From Salibacter halophilus (GTDB lineage Bacteria; Bacteroidota; Bacteroidia; Flavobacteriales_G; Salibacteraceae): a DNA stretch of 64,000 nt. Below are positions 29,837 to 38,942 of the stretch, one piece after another. The DNA is taken from positions 62,001 through 126,000 of the forward strand of contig NZ_WACR01000008.1 of NCBI RefSeq assembly GCF_008806325.1. The letters are read 5' to 3'. The notes beneath the pieces were generated by a model. That model ran no database searches. It saw nothing but the letters and a program-made list of their open reading frames with translations, and was not told the origin of the DNA. A program made the translations under genes and the position numbers. Position 1 is the stretch's first letter; each line of letters starts with the position of its first letter.

Positions 29837-30420
29837 TGAAAACTTCACGATCACATTTATTTTTAAGCATCCTCATTATTATGATGGGGATGCTTTTTTC
29901 ATGTGAAAACAGCAAGAAAGACCTTGAAACTATCAAGTTTGATGATAGTTTTCCTAATGAAATAACACGTGATGTAACAATTTTTTACAGTGATTCTGCC
30001 AAAGTTCAGGTAATGCTCAAAGCACCACTAATTGAGCGTTACTACAGAGAAGAAGATTCCTATGCCGAGTTTAATAAAGGAGTGTATGTGGAATTTTATG
30101 ATGATAGTGGAAAGGTAGAGTCCACAATCGAAAGCGAATACGCCAAGCACTATAACGAGCGAGGTGAAATGTTAGCTCGAAATGATGTGGTCGTTGTCAA
30201 TAAAAAAGGAGAAAAGCTGAATACTGAACATCTAGAATGGAATCAAAATACTCATCAAATCAGGTCTAACTCATTTGTCAAGATCACAACAAAAGATGAG
30301 ATTATTTATGGCAATGGACTGGAAGCCAATGAAGATTTTACTCGTTATAAAGTAAAAGATATCAAAGGGATCATTGAAGTTGACCAAAATGAAATGAAGA
30401 AAGATGAAGACGTACAATAA
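29836..30420 (+). CDS. lptC: LPS export protein LptC
   Basis: LptC links the LptB2FG transporter to the periplasmic LPS bridge. The 194-residue protein has a lipoprotein signal peptide (lipobox MLFSC, Cys23) instead of the transmembrane anchor of the proteobacterial protein, which is usual in Bacteroidota. The body has the β-jellyroll strand pattern of the family (VQVMLKAPLIERYYRE, MLARNDVVVVNKKGEKLNTEHL, VKITTKDEIIYGNGLEA). The coaX-barrel-TPR-lptC order supports the call. Confidence 0.9.
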   Translation: MKTSRSHLFLSILIIMMGMLFSCENSKKDLETIKFDDSFPNEITRDVTIFYSDSAKVQVMLKAPLIERYYREEDSYAEFNKGVYVEFYDDSGKVESTIESEYAKHYNERGEMLARNDVVVVNKKGEKLNTEHLEWNQNTHQIRSNSFVKITTKDEIIYGNGLEANEDFTRYKVKDIKGIIEVDQNEMKKDEDVQ

Positions 30421-30616
30421 ATTCATGGAGATATTTTGGCTCGTGATAGCCATATTGAGCGGAGGGACTATCGGTTACCTTTTCTTTTTTGAAGAGTACA
30501 ACGAGCATCCTATCTTTTTAGCTTTACCGTTCATGGCGTTAGTTATGTTCCTGATGAGACGTTGGTACAGGAAACGAACAGAAAAGGAATCCTCGGGTAA
30601 CGACCGAGTCAGTTGA
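30404..30616 (+). CDS. Small two-helix membrane protein
   Basis: This 70-residue protein has two membrane helices (about residues 8-28 and 37-52) and a basic C-terminus (MRRWYRKRTEKES). It overlaps the end of lptC by 17 bases when started at 30404; an ATG at 30425 would avoid most of the overlap. Function is not recognised. Position between lptC and a CorC-type gene suggests an envelope role. Confidence 0.65.
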   Translation: MKTYNKFMEIFWLVIAILSGGTIGYLFFFEEYNEHPIFLALPFMALVMFLMRRWYRKRTEKESSGNDRVS

Positions 30617-30621
30617 TTTTG

Positions 30622-30629
30622 TATTTTTG
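30622..30629 (+). promoter_or_regulatory. Candidate -7 element TATTTTTG before the CorC-type gene
   Basis: TATTTTTG matches TAnnTTTG and is 19 bases before the ATG at 30649. No TTG at the usual upstream distance is seen, so the match is partial. Confidence 0.4.
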
Positions 30630-30648
30630 AGAAAGCAGCCATAATTTC

Positions 30649-31917
30649 ATGGATAGCAGTTTATACAGCACCATTATCATATCAGTTTTATCTTCAGCCT
30701 TTTTTTCAGGCATGGAGATAGCCTTCGTTTCAGCTAACAAGCTGCAAATAGAGCTGGCAAAAAAACAGGGTAACCTTACGGCAAGAGCTTACAGCTCGTT
30801 TATGAAATCACCATCACGGTTTATTACCACGATGTTGCTCGGTAATAACATCGCGCTTGTAGTATTTGGTATAGCGATGGGAGATCTACTAGAGCCCATA
30901 TTTTACAGTTTTGTATCCAACTCAATCATTGTTCTTCTACTTCAAACAATTTTCTCCACACTGGTAATACTCATCACAGCAGAGTTTTTGCCAAAAGCCA
31001 TTTTTCAAATAAACCCCAATAAGGCCCTGGCGATCTTTGCTCCCCCGGTTTTTATCGTCTATTACATTTTCTTCCCGGTTGTGACTTTCGTCAATACATT
31101 GAGCAATATTGTCCTTAAATACATCATGCGCGTTGATCCAAAAGATGCACCAATTCGCTTTGGAATGATCGATCTCGATCACCTTGTCAAAGAGGCTACA
31201 TCTTCAATTGAAGATGATGACGAAATTGAGAATGAAATTCAAATCTTTCAGAACGCGCTCGACTTTTCAAACCTCAAGGCTCGGGAATGTATGATTCCGC
31301 GTACTGAGATTGTAGCCCACGAAATTGGCGAATCGGTTGAGGATCTGACCAAAACTTTTATCGATACGGGGCTTTCAAAAGTTCTTATTTACCGCGACTC
31401 AATCGACAATATTATCGGTTACGTTCACTCATCTGAGTTGTTCAAGCGCCCGCCCGAGATCAAAAATATTTTGTTGCCCATTTCTGTACTTCCAGAGACG
31501 ATGCCGGCTAACGAAGTGCTCGAATTGCTCATTCAGCAAAAAAGGAGTGTCGCAGTAGTGGTAGACGAATTTGGAGGAACTTCTGGCTTGCTCACGATGG
31601 AAGATGTTGTTGAAGAAATTTTTGGAGACATTGAAGATGAGCACGATCAGGAAGAGTTAGTTGAAATTGATCTCGGTCAGAACCGATATCGCTTTGCAGC
31701 ACGCCTCGAAGTTGATTACCTCAATGAGCAATACAAACTCGAACTTCCTGAAAGTGAAGATTACGAGACACTTGCGGGATATATTATTCACCTCCACGAG
31801 AGTATTCCCGATGAAGATGAAATTATAAAAGATGATAACTTTGAATTCAAAGTACTTCAAAATAGCGGTAAAAGAATTGAGCTTGTAGAAGTCAAAGTGA
31901 AATCATTTGATGACTAG
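30649..31917 (+). CDS. CNNM/CorC-type membrane protein with CBS domains (GldE-like)
   Basis: The 422-residue protein has an N-terminal CNNM (DUF21) membrane domain of about 180 residues, starting STIIISVLSSAFFSGMEIAF, then a CBS pair (about 205-325, with ARECMIPRTEIVAHEIG and VAVVVDEFGGTSGLLTMEDV) and a C-terminal CorC/HlyC transporter-associated domain (about 340-415). This architecture is shared by magnesium-handling CorB/CorC proteins and by the GldE gliding-associated protein; which it is cannot be decided from the sequence alone. Two dispersed 10-mers lie at 31341 and 31675. Confidence 0.9.
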   Translation: MDSSLYSTIIISVLSSAFFSGMEIAFVSANKLQIELAKKQGNLTARAYSSFMKSPSRFITTMLLGNNIALVVFGIAMGDLLEPIFYSFVSNSIIVLLLQTIFSTLVILITAEFLPKAIFQINPNKALAIFAPPVFIVYYIFFPVVTFVNTLSNIVLKYIMRVDPKDAPIRFGMIDLDHLVKEATSSIEDDDEIENEIQIFQNALDFSNLKARECMIPRTEIVAHEIGESVEDLTKTFIDTGLSKVLIYRDSIDNIIGYVHSSELFKRPPEIKNILLPISVLPETMPANEVLELLIQQKRSVAVVVDEFGGTSGLLTMEDVVEEIFGDIEDEHDQEELVEIDLGQNRYRFAARLEVDYLNEQYKLELPESEDYETLAGYIIHLHESIPDEDEIIKDDNFEFKVLQNSGKRIELVEVKVKSFDD

Positions 31918-31975
31918 GTATAAAGTTTAATGCGAAATTGTATATTCGCAACCCACAAAATTTAAGCGTTTTAAC

Positions 31976-34090
31976 ATGGCGGTTATAGGAAAAATCAGAA
32001 AACAGTCAACCATCTTGCTCATCGCAATTGGTGGAGCAATGGTTCTTTTCGTCCTCGGTGACTTATTTACATCAGGTTCTACATTCTTTGCAGGACCAAA
32101 TGATGAGGTAGGAGAGATTGACAGAAAAAAAGTTTCGATCAAAGAATTTGAAATGCGCATGGCGCAAGCAGTTCAAAATAGATTTGGAGGAAACGTAGAT
32201 GAAGAAACACGCGTTCAACTCCGCGATCAAATTTGGGACGAAATCGTTCGTGAAAATGTGATAGCTCCACAAATGGAAGAACTGGGGCTTTCAGTTTCTG
32301 ATCAGGAGCTGTTTTACGTGATCAAAAATGATCCGCAAAACCCAATCTTGAGAAGTTATTTCTCAAATCCGCAAACGGGTAGACTTTATCAGCAGTTTGC
32401 TAACCCTGACGGAACGATCAACTCTGACCGCGTGATCGCTTATTTCCAAAATGTATTGAATGGAGACCCATCACAAGATGAAAATGTACTCCAGGCACAG
32501 CAATCTTTCCAGGTTCTGAAAAGAAACTTGAGAAGCAGCATTCTCGATGAAAAATACGCCTCACTACTCGGTAAGTCGATTTATGCAACTTCACTTGAAA
32601 TTGATAAGAAAAGTGATGAGTCGAGCAAGTCGATGTCAATTAGCTATGCCGCCAAGTATTTTAATGAGATGGACGACTCAAAGTACGAGCCTACTGAGTC
32701 TGAAATGAAATCTTACTACAGCGAGCACAAAAATGAAGCTCGCTTTAAGCAGGAAGAACCTTTACGTTCATTGCAATATGTAACATTTGAAGTGCTCCCA
32801 ACTGCTGATGATACAAACAGGTTACGTACTGAGTTGGAAGAAGTCAAAAAAGCATTTAGTTATGCTGAAGATGACACACTCTTTGTGAATGAAAACAGTG
32901 ATACACCTTTCAATATTCGCTGGACAACAGGAGCAAACCTTCCACAAGGAATGGACTCACTAGTGATGAACGCATCTAAAGATTCCATTTTTGGTCCATA
33001 CCGCAATGAGAATAAATTTGAGTTATTGAAGGTGAAAGACTTCAAACAAGCACCTGATTCAGTAAAAGCAAGCCACATTTTGTTGTCTGCTGAACAGGTT
33101 GATACGGCTACAGCTCGTAAACGACTCGATAGTTTGAGAACAGTTATTCGTGAAAACGACAACTTCGCTCAATTAGCTAGCCAGTACAGCATGGACGGTT
33201 CCAGAACTAAAGGTGGAGATCTGGGATGGTTTGCTGAAGGACAAATGGTTCCAGCATTTAGCAATGCATGTTTTGAAGGTGAAGTTGGCGATATGCCAAT
33301 AGTTTCTTCTCAGTACGGAATGCACCTCATCAAAATCACAGACCAAACAGGCGATGTTAAGAAAGCGCTTGTAGCAATTATCGACAACATGATAGAACCG
33401 GGAGAGCGTACATTCCAGGATGTATATGCTGAAGCCAGCTCATTCGCTATCAATAATGACAACGCAGATAAATTCATGGAGAATGGTGAAAAATTCGGCA
33501 TTGCAAAAGCTCCAAGCGTAAGACCTAATGACCGTACACTCATGGGAATTGAAGGTTCTAGAGAAATTGTGCAGTGGGCTTATGGTGCTGAGGTTGGAGC
33601 CGTTTCAGACGTGTTTGATCTACAAGACCAATATGTTGTAGCTCTCTTGAGCGAAGTTCGCGAAAAGGGCGTTTTACCTTTCGATCTTGCAAAAGAAGAT
33701 GTGAAACTCGCTGTTCTCAACCAAAAGAAAGCAGATGCTGCTAAAGAAATGGTTGGGAATGATCAGGATCTTGAATCTGTTTCTCAAAAATGGGATGGTA
33801 TTGTTCAACAGTCAGAACCATTCACATTCGCAGACTTTACAATTAGCGGAATAGGCGTTGAACCCAAAATTCAGGGAACAGCTTACGCACTTCAACCAAA
33901 GAGTGTTTCTAAACCAGTTGAAGGTCAAAGAGCGGTTTACGTAATTCGTTTAGACAACACACAAAAAGTTCCATCGAGTGTAACGAGAAGCTCGATTGAA
34001 CAGAGATATTCCAGAAGAGCAGGCGTTTCTGCTAAGGACGCAATAAAAGAAAATGCCCAAATCGAGGACAATAGAGCGCAATTCTATTGA
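31976..34090 (+). CDS. Peptidyl-prolyl isomerase, PpiD/SurA-like membrane-anchored foldase
   Basis: The 704-residue protein has an N-terminal membrane anchor (residues 12-32), a SurA-N-like helical region (to about 240), a parvulin domain (about 360-460: VKASHILLSAEQ, SMDGSRTKGGDLGWF, SSQYGMHLIKI) and a C-terminal helical region. PpiD proteins act at the periplasmic face of the membrane as chaperones for newly exported outer-membrane proteins. Length and order match Bacteroidota homologues. Confidence 0.93.
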   Translation: MAVIGKIRKQSTILLIAIGGAMVLFVLGDLFTSGSTFFAGPNDEVGEIDRKKVSIKEFEMRMAQAVQNRFGGNVDEETRVQLRDQIWDEIVRENVIAPQMEELGLSVSDQELFYVIKNDPQNPILRSYFSNPQTGRLYQQFANPDGTINSDRVIAYFQNVLNGDPSQDENVLQAQQSFQVLKRNLRSSILDEKYASLLGKSIYATSLEIDKKSDESSKSMSISYAAKYFNEMDDSKYEPTESEMKSYYSEHKNEARFKQEEPLRSLQYVTFEVLPTADDTNRLRTELEEVKKAFSYAEDDTLFVNENSDTPFNIRWTTGANLPQGMDSLVMNASKDSIFGPYRNENKFELLKVKDFKQAPDSVKASHILLSAEQVDTATARKRLDSLRTVIRENDNFAQLASQYSMDGSRTKGGDLGWFAEGQMVPAFSNACFEGEVGDMPIVSSQYGMHLIKITDQTGDVKKALVAIIDNMIEPGERTFQDVYAEASSFAINNDNADKFMENGEKFGIAKAPSVRPNDRTLMGIEGSREIVQWAYGAEVGAVSDVFDLQDQYVVALLSEVREKGVLPFDLAKEDVKLAVLNQKKADAAKEMVGNDQDLESVSQKWDGIVQQSEPFTFADFTISGIGVEPKIQGTAYALQPKSVSKPVEGQRAVYVIRLDNTQKVPSSVTRSSIEQRYSRRAGVSAKDAIKENAQIEDNRAQFY

Positions 34091-34115
34091 TCTTGAACAA
34101 CCTGGAGTTGAAAAT

Positions 34116-34146
34116 TTGTAGAGAATAATATTAAGTATTAGCTTTG
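34116..34146 (+). promoter_or_regulatory. Promoter of the rplM-rpsI operon
   Basis: TTG (34116-34118), a 20-base spacer and TAGCTTTG (34139-34146) fit the Bacteroidota consensus closely. The predicted start site lies about 34150, immediately before or within the palindrome described at 34149-34168. Confidence 0.7.
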
Positions 34147-34148
34147 CA

Positions 34149-34176
34149 CCCCCTTTTTAAAAAGGGGGCTTTTTAT
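34149..34176 (+). terminator. Perfect palindrome with T-run, terminator or leader attenuator
   Basis: The 20-base palindrome C5T5A5G5 (34149-34168) is followed by CTTTTTATT. It has the form of a Rho-independent terminator and would end the foldase transcript, which stops 60 bases earlier. It also falls at the very 5' end of the predicted rplM message, so it may act as an attenuator or a 5' stabilising hairpin there. Confidence 0.75.
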
Positions 34177-34202
34177 TGTTATAGAATAAAAAATCAGTCA
34201 CA

Positions 34203-34658
34203 TTGGAAACTTTGAGCTACAAAACCAAATCGGTAAACAAAGAAGGCGCTGATAAAAAGTGGGTTATAGTAGATGCAGAAGGCCAGGTTTTAGGTCGTAT
34301 CGCATCAAAAATAGCTTACGTTTTGCGCGGGAAGCACAAGGCTACTTTTACACCTCACGCTGATACAGGTGATAATGTAATCGTAATCAACGCTTCAAAA
34401 ATTGATTTAACAGGAAAAAAATGGGATGACAAGAGCTACATCCGCTACACTGGATATCCAGGAGGTCAGCGTGATTTAACTGCTCGTGAGTTGTTTGAGA
34501 AAGATCCTGTTAAACTTATGGAAAAAGCTGTTAAAGGCATGCTTCCTAAAACAAGACTAGGACGCGAAGTGTTCAGAAACCTTTACGTTTATGAAGGATC
34601 TGACCATGCACACAGCGGTCAAAAACCAGAGAAGTTAGACATTAATACAATCAAATAG
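34203..34658 (+). CDS. rplM: 50S ribosomal protein L13
   Basis: L13 is an early-assembling protein of the large subunit. The 151-residue protein contains the conserved KKWVIVDAEGQVLGRIASKIA and KMLPKTRLGREVFRNL-like blocks (KGMLPKTRLGREVF). The start is a TTG at 34203: an in-frame TAG at 34182 closes the frame upstream with no ATG or GTG between, and the N-terminus METLSYKTKS matches the family. TTG is unusual for a ribosomal protein gene. A dispersed 10-mer at 34596-34605 encodes EGSDHA. Confidence 0.97.
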   Translation: METLSYKTKSVNKEGADKKWVIVDAEGQVLGRIASKIAYVLRGKHKATFTPHADTGDNVIVINASKIDLTGKKWDDKSYIRYTGYPGGQRDLTARELFEKDPVKLMEKAVKGMLPKTRLGREVFRNLYVYEGSDHAHSGQKPEKLDINTIK

Positions 34659-34660
34659 GA

Positions 34661-35047
34661 ATGGAAGTATTCAACACAATTGGAAGGAGAAAATCTTCAG
34701 TTGCTCGCATTTACATGACTGCGGGTAAAGGAGATGTTACCATCAATGGTCGCGCACTTACTGACTATTTCCCTCGTCCATACCTTCAAAACAAATTGAA
34801 CCAGCCTTTTAAGTTAACTGAAACTGAAGGCCAGTACGATTTGAAAGTGAATGTACGCGGTGGTGGAATTACAGGTCAGGTTGAAGCAATTCGTTTAGCA
34901 ATTTCGCGTGCTCTCGTTAGTATTGACGAAGAGAATAAGCCGTCATTGAAAAACGAAAAAATGCTTACTCGTGATCCACGTATGGTTGAGCGTAAGAAAT
35001 TCGGTCAAAAGAAAGCTCGTAAGAAGTTCCAGTTCTCTAAGCGTTAA
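34661..35047 (+). CDS. rpsI: 30S ribosomal protein S9
   Basis: S9 contacts the P-site tRNA through its C-terminal tail. The 128-residue protein has the expected GRRKSSVARIYM start, the VRGGGITGQVEAIRLAISRAL block and the basic tail ending KKFQFSKR. It follows rplM by two bases, the near-universal L13-S9 pair. Confidence 0.98.
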   Translation: MEVFNTIGRRKSSVARIYMTAGKGDVTINGRALTDYFPRPYLQNKLNQPFKLTETEGQYDLKVNVRGGGITGQVEAIRLAISRALVSIDEENKPSLKNEKMLTRDPRMVERKKFGQKKARKKFQFSKR

Positions 35048-35143
35048 TTTTACGCTTTTAGTTCAGCATCCAAACTGGCTTTTAAGTCGGTTGCTCTGTT
35101 GGATTTGAGTAACAGGAAAGTGAACAATTTTTAAAAAACAAGT

Positions 35144-35938
35144 ATGTCAACAAGAACAAACTACAAAGACTTATTAGATGCAGGTGTTCATTTTGGACAC
35201 CTCACAAGAAAGTGGGATCCACGTATGGCTCCCTATATCTTTATGGAGAAAAATGATATTCACATCATCGATCTTCATAAAACTGTAGCCAAAGTTGAAG
35301 ATGCGTCAAACGCACTTAAACAAATGGCAAAAAGTGGCAAAAAAATCATGTTTGTTGCCACTAAAAAACAAGCGAAAGATATCGTAGCTGAACGCGTGAA
35401 TAAAACGGGAATGCCGTACGTGACTGAACGCTGGCCCGGTGGTATGCTTACCAACTTCGCGACAATTCGCAAAGCGATTCGCAAAATGCAGAGTATTGAG
35501 AAATTGCTCGCTGACGATACAGCTAAACACCTTCAAAAGAAGGAACGTTTGATGCTCGATCGTCAAAGACAAAAACTCGAGACTCAATTGGGATCTATTC
35601 GCGATCTCAACCGTCTTCCTGCAGCGCTTTTTATCGTTGATATCAAGAAAGAACACATCGCTGTTAAAGAAGCGCGTAAGTTGAATATTCCAACTTTCGC
35701 AATGGTTGATACTAATTCAGATCCTAATGCTGTTGATTTCCCAATTCCAGCTAACGATGATGCATCGAGCTCTATCGAAAAAATCATCGATCTGGCTTCT
35801 ACTGCAATTGAGGAAGGTTTGAATGAGCGCAAACTCGAAAAAGAGAAGGCTCAGGCAGACAAAGCAAAAGCAAAGCAGAAGAAAGCTGAAAAAGCCAAAG
35901 AAAAGGCTGAATCAACTGAGACTAAAGAAGAAAAGTAA
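35144..35938 (+). CDS. rpsB: 30S ribosomal protein S2
   Basis: S2 binds at the solvent side of the small subunit. The 264-residue protein has DAGVHFGHLTRKWDPRMAPYIF, TERWPGGMLTNFATIRKAI and IPANDDASSSIEKIIDL, all typical. The last 35 residues form a Lys/Ala/Glu-rich tail. About 96 bases separate it from rpsI; that stretch contains TCCAA and TTGGA arms about 30 bases apart that could pair, so a regulatory leader is possible but unproven. It pairs with tsf as usual. Confidence 0.98.
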   Translation: MSTRTNYKDLLDAGVHFGHLTRKWDPRMAPYIFMEKNDIHIIDLHKTVAKVEDASNALKQMAKSGKKIMFVATKKQAKDIVAERVNKTGMPYVTERWPGGMLTNFATIRKAIRKMQSIEKLLADDTAKHLQKKERLMLDRQRQKLETQLGSIRDLNRLPAALFIVDIKKEHIAVKEARKLNIPTFAMVDTNSDPNAVDFPIPANDDASSSIEKIIDLASTAIEEGLNERKLEKEKAQADKAKAKQKKAEKAKEKAESTETKEEK

Positions 35939-35970
35939 CTTCATAAAAACGTATTAACCTCTTTATTATC

Positions 35971-36795
35971 ATGGCAAAAATAACAGCCTCTGAAGTTAAT
36001 AAACTACGCAAGCACACAGGTGCTGGCATGATGGACTGCAAAAAAGCATTGGTTGAATCTGATGGTGATTTCGATGCTGCAGTTGAAATCCTTCGCAAAA
36101 AAGGTCAAAAAGTAGCTGCTAAGCGCGGTGAAAATGAAGCTGCCGAAGGAATTGTTATCTCCAAATCAAACGGAGGTTCTGGAGTGATCATTAAAGTTAA
36201 CTGCGAAACTGACTTCGTAGCTAAGAATGATGACTTCGTGAAATTTGTTGATCAACTCGCTTCTATTGCACTTGAAAATGGTGCAGATTCAGTTGAGAAA
36301 CTCAAAGAATTGAAATTTGACGATATCTCAGTTGAAGAAAAATTAACTGAGCAAATCGGGAAAATAGGTGAGAAAATCGAAATATCTAAACTTGGAAGCA
36401 TCAACGCTGAAACTGTTGTAGCTTACAACCACCCGGGTAACCAGGTTGGTTCTTTAGTAGGCCTCAACAAAGAAGGTGACAAGGTTGAAGAAGCTGGAAA
36501 AGACGTAGCAATGCAAGTTGCTGCTATGAATCCGGTTGCACTTGTTAAAGATGAAGTTCCACAGGATGTTATCGATAAGGAAATCGAAATCGGTAAAGAC
36601 ACTGCTCGTCAGGAAGGCAAGCCTGAAGAAATGCTTGAGAAAATCTCAATGGGTAAACTCAACAAATTCTTCAAAGAGAACACACTTCTCGCTCAGGCTT
36701 TCATAAAAGACAACAAAACTTCAGTTGAGAAATACCTCGATGGAGTTGAAAGTGGACTAACGGTGAAAGAGTTTCTGAGATACTCACTTTCATAA
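35971..36795 (+). CDS. tsf: Elongation factor Ts
   Basis: EF-Ts recharges EF-Tu with GTP. The 274-residue protein has the UBA-like N-terminus [21 protein letters not shown] and the core block [15 protein letters not shown]. It follows rpsB by 32 bases and is closed by a strong terminator. Confidence 0.98.
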   Translation: MAKITASEVNKLRKHTGAGMMDCKKALVESDGDFDAAVEILRKKGQKVAAKRGENEAAEGIVISKSNGGSGVIIKVNCETDFVAKNDDFVKFVDQLASIALENGADSVEKLKELKFDDISVEEKLTEQIGKIGEKIEISKLGSINAETVVAYNHPGNQVGSLVGLNKEGDKVEEAGKDVAMQVAAMNPVALVKDEVPQDVIDKEIEIGKDTARQEGKPEEMLEKISMGKLNKFFKENTLLAQAFIKDNKTSVEKYLDGVESGLTVKEFLRYSLS

Positions 36796-36803
36796 TTTAT
36801 TTC

Positions 36804-36840
36804 AAAAAAAGAGAGATTTTTAAAAATCTCTCTTTTTTTT
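36804..36840 (+). terminator. Rho-independent terminator after tsf
   Basis: A perfect inverted repeat of up to 18 bp (core GAGAGATTTTT / AAAAATCTCTC), flanked by A- and T-runs, lies nine bases past the tsf stop and ends in eight Ts. Confidence 0.93.
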
Positions 36841-36857
36841 GTCCAAACTTTTGGGTT

Positions 36858-37568
36858 ATGGCAACAAAGTACAAGCGCATATTATTAAAACTAAGTGGTG
36901 AGTCACTAATGGGGGATCGTGAATTTGGTATCGATCACCAACGCCTGGCGAGATACGCAAATGAAATCAAACAAGTCATTGATGAAGGTGTCTCGGTTGG
37001 AATCGTTATCGGTGGCGGAAATATCTTTCGTGGTATTCAACAGGTCGATGGAGCCATCGATCGCGTTCAGGGCGATTACATGGGTATGCTCGCTACTATG
37101 ATCAACAGTATGGCGCTTCAGAGCTCATTGGAAAGCATTGGCGTTATTACGCGGCTCCAAAGTGCTATTAAAATGGAGCAAATTGCCGAACCATTCATCA
37201 AAAGACGCGCTGTGCGTCACCTCGAAAAAAACCGTGTTGTCATCTTTGGTGCCGGAACGGGCAACCCGTATTTCACAACTGACACAGCCGCTTCACTCAG
37301 AGCCATTGAAATCAATGCTGATGTCATCTTAAAAGGCACTCGTGTTGACGGCATCTACACTGCCGATCCTGAAAAAGATCCCAATGCTAAAAAGTACGAA
37401 AACATCACTTATCAGCAGTGTATTGATGAGGATCTGAACATTATGGACATGACGGCATTTACGCTCTGTAAAGAGAATGAATTGCCAATCGTTGTGTTTG
37501 ACATGGACAGTGGAGGAAATCTATTGAAAGTTGTGAAAGGCGAGAAAGTAGGGACACTCGTGTCTTAA
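36858..37568 (+). CDS. pyrH: UMP kinase
   Basis: PyrH phosphorylates UMP to UDP. The 236-residue amino-acid-kinase-fold protein has [38 protein letters not shown]-like [14 protein letters not shown] and [16 protein letters not shown]. It lies between tsf and frr, the common order, although an unrelated minus-strand gene has been inserted before frr. Its stop shares TTAA with that gene. Confidence 0.97.
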   Translation: MATKYKRILLKLSGESLMGDREFGIDHQRLARYANEIKQVIDEGVSVGIVIGGGNIFRGIQQVDGAIDRVQGDYMGMLATMINSMALQSSLESIGVITRLQSAIKMEQIAEPFIKRRAVRHLEKNRVVIFGAGTGNPYFTTDTAASLRAIEINADVILKGTRVDGIYTADPEKDPNAKKYENITYQQCIDEDLNIMDMTAFTLCKENELPIVVFDMDSGGNLLKVVKGEKVGTLVS

Positions 37569-38242
37569 TCCATTGCCTGAATTTTCGCTTCAACAAAGAA
37601 TTTCATCAACGGCTCTGCAAGCTTAAAATAGTTTTCGGTCAGATCCAGAAGGTCATCGCGTAAAACCGTCTCCGGAGGTAATTCTACTCCGTAAAGCCAG
37701 GACTTGTTGTAAATTAGCGGCTCTTTCTGAGCCTGCTTTTTGACTTCTTTGGCAACTATTTTGTTCTTATCACCTTCAATTTCACCAAATGCCTCTACGA
37801 AAGTTGGGCTCTGACTGATATCCTGAAATCTCTTTCTCTCGTTGGCTATTTTTACTCTCACCTGATCGCGCAATTCACGTGACGGATTGAAAAGACCAAA
37901 ATAGACCAGCATTTTTTCTGGACTCAAGTGAACGTAAATTCCGGGATAATCATGGTCTTTCTTTCCGCCAGGAGCAAGAGCTGCAGCAACATGCATTTTG
38001 TATGGTGTTTTATCCTTGCTGAAACGGATATCACGATTGATTCTGAAAATAGCATGTTTTGGCTCTATTTTGAGTTGTGGATTGTGTTGACCTAACCGCT
38101 CGATTAAATCGGTTACGAATACCTTAAAGGGCTCTTTTACAAACTTCTTGTAGCGGTTGCGGTTCTGATCAAACCAATCTTTGTGGTTGTTAGGAGCCAG
38201 GTCGATGAAAAACTGGAGAAACTCAGGTTGGAAATAGCGCAT
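37565..38242 (-). CDS. DUF2461 (TIGR02453) family protein
   Basis: The 225-residue protein has the family hallmarks [20 protein letters not shown] near the N-terminus, [20 protein letters not shown] and [18 protein letters not shown]. The family is widespread and of unknown function. The gene separates pyrH from frr and is convergent with pyrH. A dispersed 10-mer at 37637-37646 encodes LDLTEN. Confidence 0.92.
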   Translation of the reverse strand: MRYFQPEFLQFFIDLAPNNHKDWFDQNRNRYKKFVKEPFKVFVTDLIERLGQHNPQLKIEPKHAIFRINRDIRFSKDKTPYKMHVAAALAPGGKKDHDYPGIYVHLSPEKMLVYFGLFNPSRELRDQVRVKIANERKRFQDISQSPTFVEAFGEIEGDKNKIVAKEVKKQAQKEPLIYNKSWLYGVELPPETVLRDDLLDLTENYFKLAEPLMKFFVEAKIQAMD

Positions 38243-38327
38243 GACTTTTTATTTTGTGAGCAGTTGAAAATGAAACGACACCTCACAAAATTTGTTTTCT
38301 TTGTAGCGCTGATAAATTAATGTTGCT

Positions 38328-38891
38328 ATGGACGAAGAATTAGAATTGATATTTGATCAAACTAAAGAATCGATGGGCGAATCGATTGATCACCTTATAG
38401 CTGAATTGGCTAAAATTAGAGCAGGTCGTGCAAACCCGAGCATGCTCGATGGTGTAAAAGTTGAGTATTACGGATCATTGACTCCGCTCAACCAGGTTTC
38501 AAATGTGAACACGCCTGATGGTCGCACAATTTCTGTTCAGCCCTGGGAAAAGGGAATGTTGCAGGAGATTGAAAAAGCGATTATGAACGCCAATCTCGGC
38601 CTCAATCCACAAAACAATGGTGAGTTGATCATGATCAATATTCCGCCATTGAGTGAGGAACGCAGGCAACAGCTGGTTAAGCAGGCAAAAGCTGAAGGTG
38701 AAAAGTCTAAAGTGAGTTTGCGTAATGCTCGTAAAGAAGCTATGGATGAACTCAAGAAACTAAAAAGTGACGGAGCTCCTGAAGACGTGATCAAAGATGC
38801 TGAAGACGATGTTCAAAAAATCACAGATGAGCACACAGCTAAGATCGATAAGTACATTGAAGATAAAGAAGCTGATATTTTGAAAGTATAA
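38328..38891 (+). CDS. frr: Ribosome recycling factor
   Basis: RRF splits post-termination ribosomes with EF-G. The 187-residue protein has LAKIRAGRANPSMLDGVKVEYYG and LSEERRQQLVKQAKAEGEKSKV, both diagnostic. It stands as a separate unit, with its own terminator just downstream. Confidence 0.98.
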   Translation: MDEELELIFDQTKESMGESIDHLIAELAKIRAGRANPSMLDGVKVEYYGSLTPLNQVSNVNTPDGRTISVQPWEKGMLQEIEKAIMNANLGLNPQNNGELIMINIPPLSEERRQQLVKQAKAEGEKSKVSLRNARKEAMDELKKLKSDGAPEDVIKDAEDDVQKITDEHTAKIDKYIEDKEADILKV

Positions 38892-38912
38892 TGACAACTC
38901 AACGATAAAGTT

Positions 38913-38942
38913 AAACCGCAGTTAAAACGACTGCGGTTTTTT
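38913..38942 (+). terminator. Rho-independent terminator after frr
   Basis: AACCGCAGT and ACTGCGGTT form a 9-bp stem with a seven-base loop followed by a run of seven Ts. It separates frr from the convergent radical SAM gene, whose stop codon starts at its 3' edge, and could act in both directions. Confidence 0.9.
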
